From positions 1 through 38,258 of the IMG/VR virus record IMGVR_UViG_3300042465_002980: a DNA stretch of 38,258 nt. The stretch is one strand, 5' to 3'. This DNA is from a virus. This document shows positions 37,313-38,258 of this stretch, one piece after another. The notes under the pieces are model-generated. The model did not search any database. It was not told where the DNA came from and saw nothing but the letters and a program-made list of their open reading frames with translations. The position numbers and the translations under genes are program-made. How positions within the stretch are numbered: the stretch's first letter is position 1; the number at the start of each line of letters is the position of its first letter.

Positions 37313-38258
37313 GCAGCGGGTGCTGACTTCATCAGGCCGGCGACGGCGGGGGCTGCTTCAATCATCTGTTGTGTCTGGGCTTGTTGCGCGCGACCGGCAC
37401 GCATGGCTTCTACGTCCTGCATTGAACGAGTCCATGCGGTCGGCGCACCCTGGATGTCCAGAATCTCCGGCATGGCGGTATCAAAATTGAAAAAGTCAAG
37501 AGGCGACGGGTCGCCGGTGTTCTTGGCGTAGTTGGCCGCCACGTCCAGCGCCCGCATGAAGCCAGCGGCTTTCTCCGACCGCTGCATCCGCGACATCGGG
37601 CTGTCGTACTCAATGAAGTATTCTGCTGCCTCGGTGTTGCGCAGGATCGACGGCATCTCCGGCACCAGCCCTTGCTGGAACAGGAGATCAAGTTCGCGTT
37701 CGATCATGCGGCCAAGGAACTCGGCTTGCAGACGGCCAGCGGTCGGGGCGATTAGCATCCCCTTCTCGCGCGCCCGCTCCAGCACTTCGGTCGCCGTCAT
37801 CTGCGGCGTGTCGATCAGAATCTGGAACAGCGTAATCAGGAAGGCGTCATTGATGACATCCTTCTCCATCTGCATCATCTTGTCGCCAACCGCAATGTTG
37901 CCGGTCGGCAGCACGTCGATCATGCGTTTGCCATCTTTGTTCAGACCGCCGGCGTTCAGCGCGCCGGGCTTCAGGCTAAAGGAACCAAGGTTGCCGTCGT
38001 CGTGCGCCAGCAGGACCGGATCCACAACACGGTGGCCTTGCTTCAGCACGGTCTTCTTTTGCTCGTTCAGCACCTTGATGGCGGGCAGCACCCACTGCGC
38101 CGGGCCGCGACCGTAAATCTCACCGGATACTTGGGTGTAGCGGGCCACCGGCAGCGGGAAGCTGTTGTAGCCTGACTCCCGAATTTCCTCTTGGTTCTGC
38201 GCAAAAATGTAGAGCGAAGCGTAACGCATCCCCTTCGGGTCAACCCTGCGCGGATCAA
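37309..38258 (-). CDS. portal (head-tail connector) protein, N-terminus outside window
   Basis: The frame runs open to the right edge; codons before the ATG at 38229 read as protein and fit the portal family, so the visible 315 or so residues are the C-terminal part. It has YGRGPAQWVLPAIKVLNEQ (about 38-57 from that ATG), LAHDDGNLGSF, MQMEKDVINDAFLITLF, the TATEVLERAREKGMLIAP segment and an Ala/Gln-rich tail, as in T7 gp8-like connectors. It forms the dodecameric ring for DNA entry and exit. It overlaps the methyltransferase gene by 4 bp. Confidence 0.92.
   Translation of the reverse strand, partial: DPRRVDPKGMRYASLYIFAQNQEEIRESGYNSFPLPVARYTQVSGEIYGRGPAQWVLPAIKVLNEQKKTVLKQGHRVVDPVLLAHDDGNLGSFSLKPGALNAGGLNKDGKRMIDVLPTGNIAVGDKMMQMEKDVINDAFLITLFQILIDTPQMTATEVLERAREKGMLIAPTAGRLQAEFLGRMIERELDLLFQQGLVPEMPSILRNTEAAEYFIEYDSPMSRMQRSEKAAGFMRALDVAANYAKNTGDPSPLDFFNFDTAMPEILDIQGAPTAWTRSMQDVEAMRAGRAQQAQTQQMIEAAPAVAGLMKSAPAA

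Overview
The window is one contiguous stretch of a tailed-phage genome, and I see no cellular genes. GC content is fairly high and the genes are packed head to tail, very often with ATGA, GTGA, TAATG or TGATG start/stop overlaps. The virion module is podovirus-like: a portal, scaffold, capsid, T7 gp11/gp12-like adaptor and nozzle, and a gp13/14/15/16-like set of ejection proteins. The Bbp19-type protein recalls Bordetella phage BPP-1. The composition, the lipoprotein and the Gram-negative-type lysis genes suggest a proteobacterial host, probably a beta- or gammaproteobacterium. I see no integrase, repressor gene, reverse transcriptase, tRNA or CRISPR array. The terminase genes are not here, and both ends of the window cut through a gene.

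Plus strand, 1-15453: early, regulatory and replication genes. The first 4 kb hold many very small genes: membrane proteins, a Cys-rich protein and a lipoprotein with a metzincin-type zinc motif. They are interspersed with seven exact copies of GGTAATCGC, two of which are tied to near-consensus sigma70 promoters. Then come a RuvC-like resolvase, a dATP/dGTP diphosphohydrolase-like protein, a metallophosphoesterase, an orphan SAM-fold protein, a SNF2-like helicase, an endonuclease VII-like HNH protein, a Cas4-like Fe-S nuclease (DUF2800), an SSB-like protein (DUF2815) closed by a terminator, a C5 cytosine methyltransferase containing a second gene nested in another frame, a family A DNA polymerase, a prim-pol/helicase, a zinc-ribbon protein and an adenine methyltransferase.

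Minus strand, 38258-15416, described in transcription order. The head module is the portal (cut by the window edge), a methyltransferase, a Bbp19-like protein, a GT9 glycosyltransferase, the scaffold, a 58-aa protein, a structured leader, the major capsid protein, a capsid-associated protein and a strong terminator. The tail module follows: small structural proteins, a 612-aa appendage protein, gp11- and gp12-like tail proteins, a gp13-like GNAT protein, three internal virion proteins, small appendage proteins, a Gly-rich protein, a 22-residue-repeat protein and a tail fibre. The lysis end holds a 61-aa holin-like protein, a SprT-like protein, a secreted protein, an M15 endolysin, a 3TM holin and a 53-aa membrane protein. 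The two transcription units converge and overlap by 38 bp at 15416-15453.

The most unusual points are the nested gene inside the cytosine methyltransferase, which has its own Shine-Dalgarno and a GTGA junction to the polymerase; the operator-like repeat cluster at 1.17-2.15 kb; the sugar- and methyl-transferase genes placed inside the head module; and the structured leader in front of the capsid gene.
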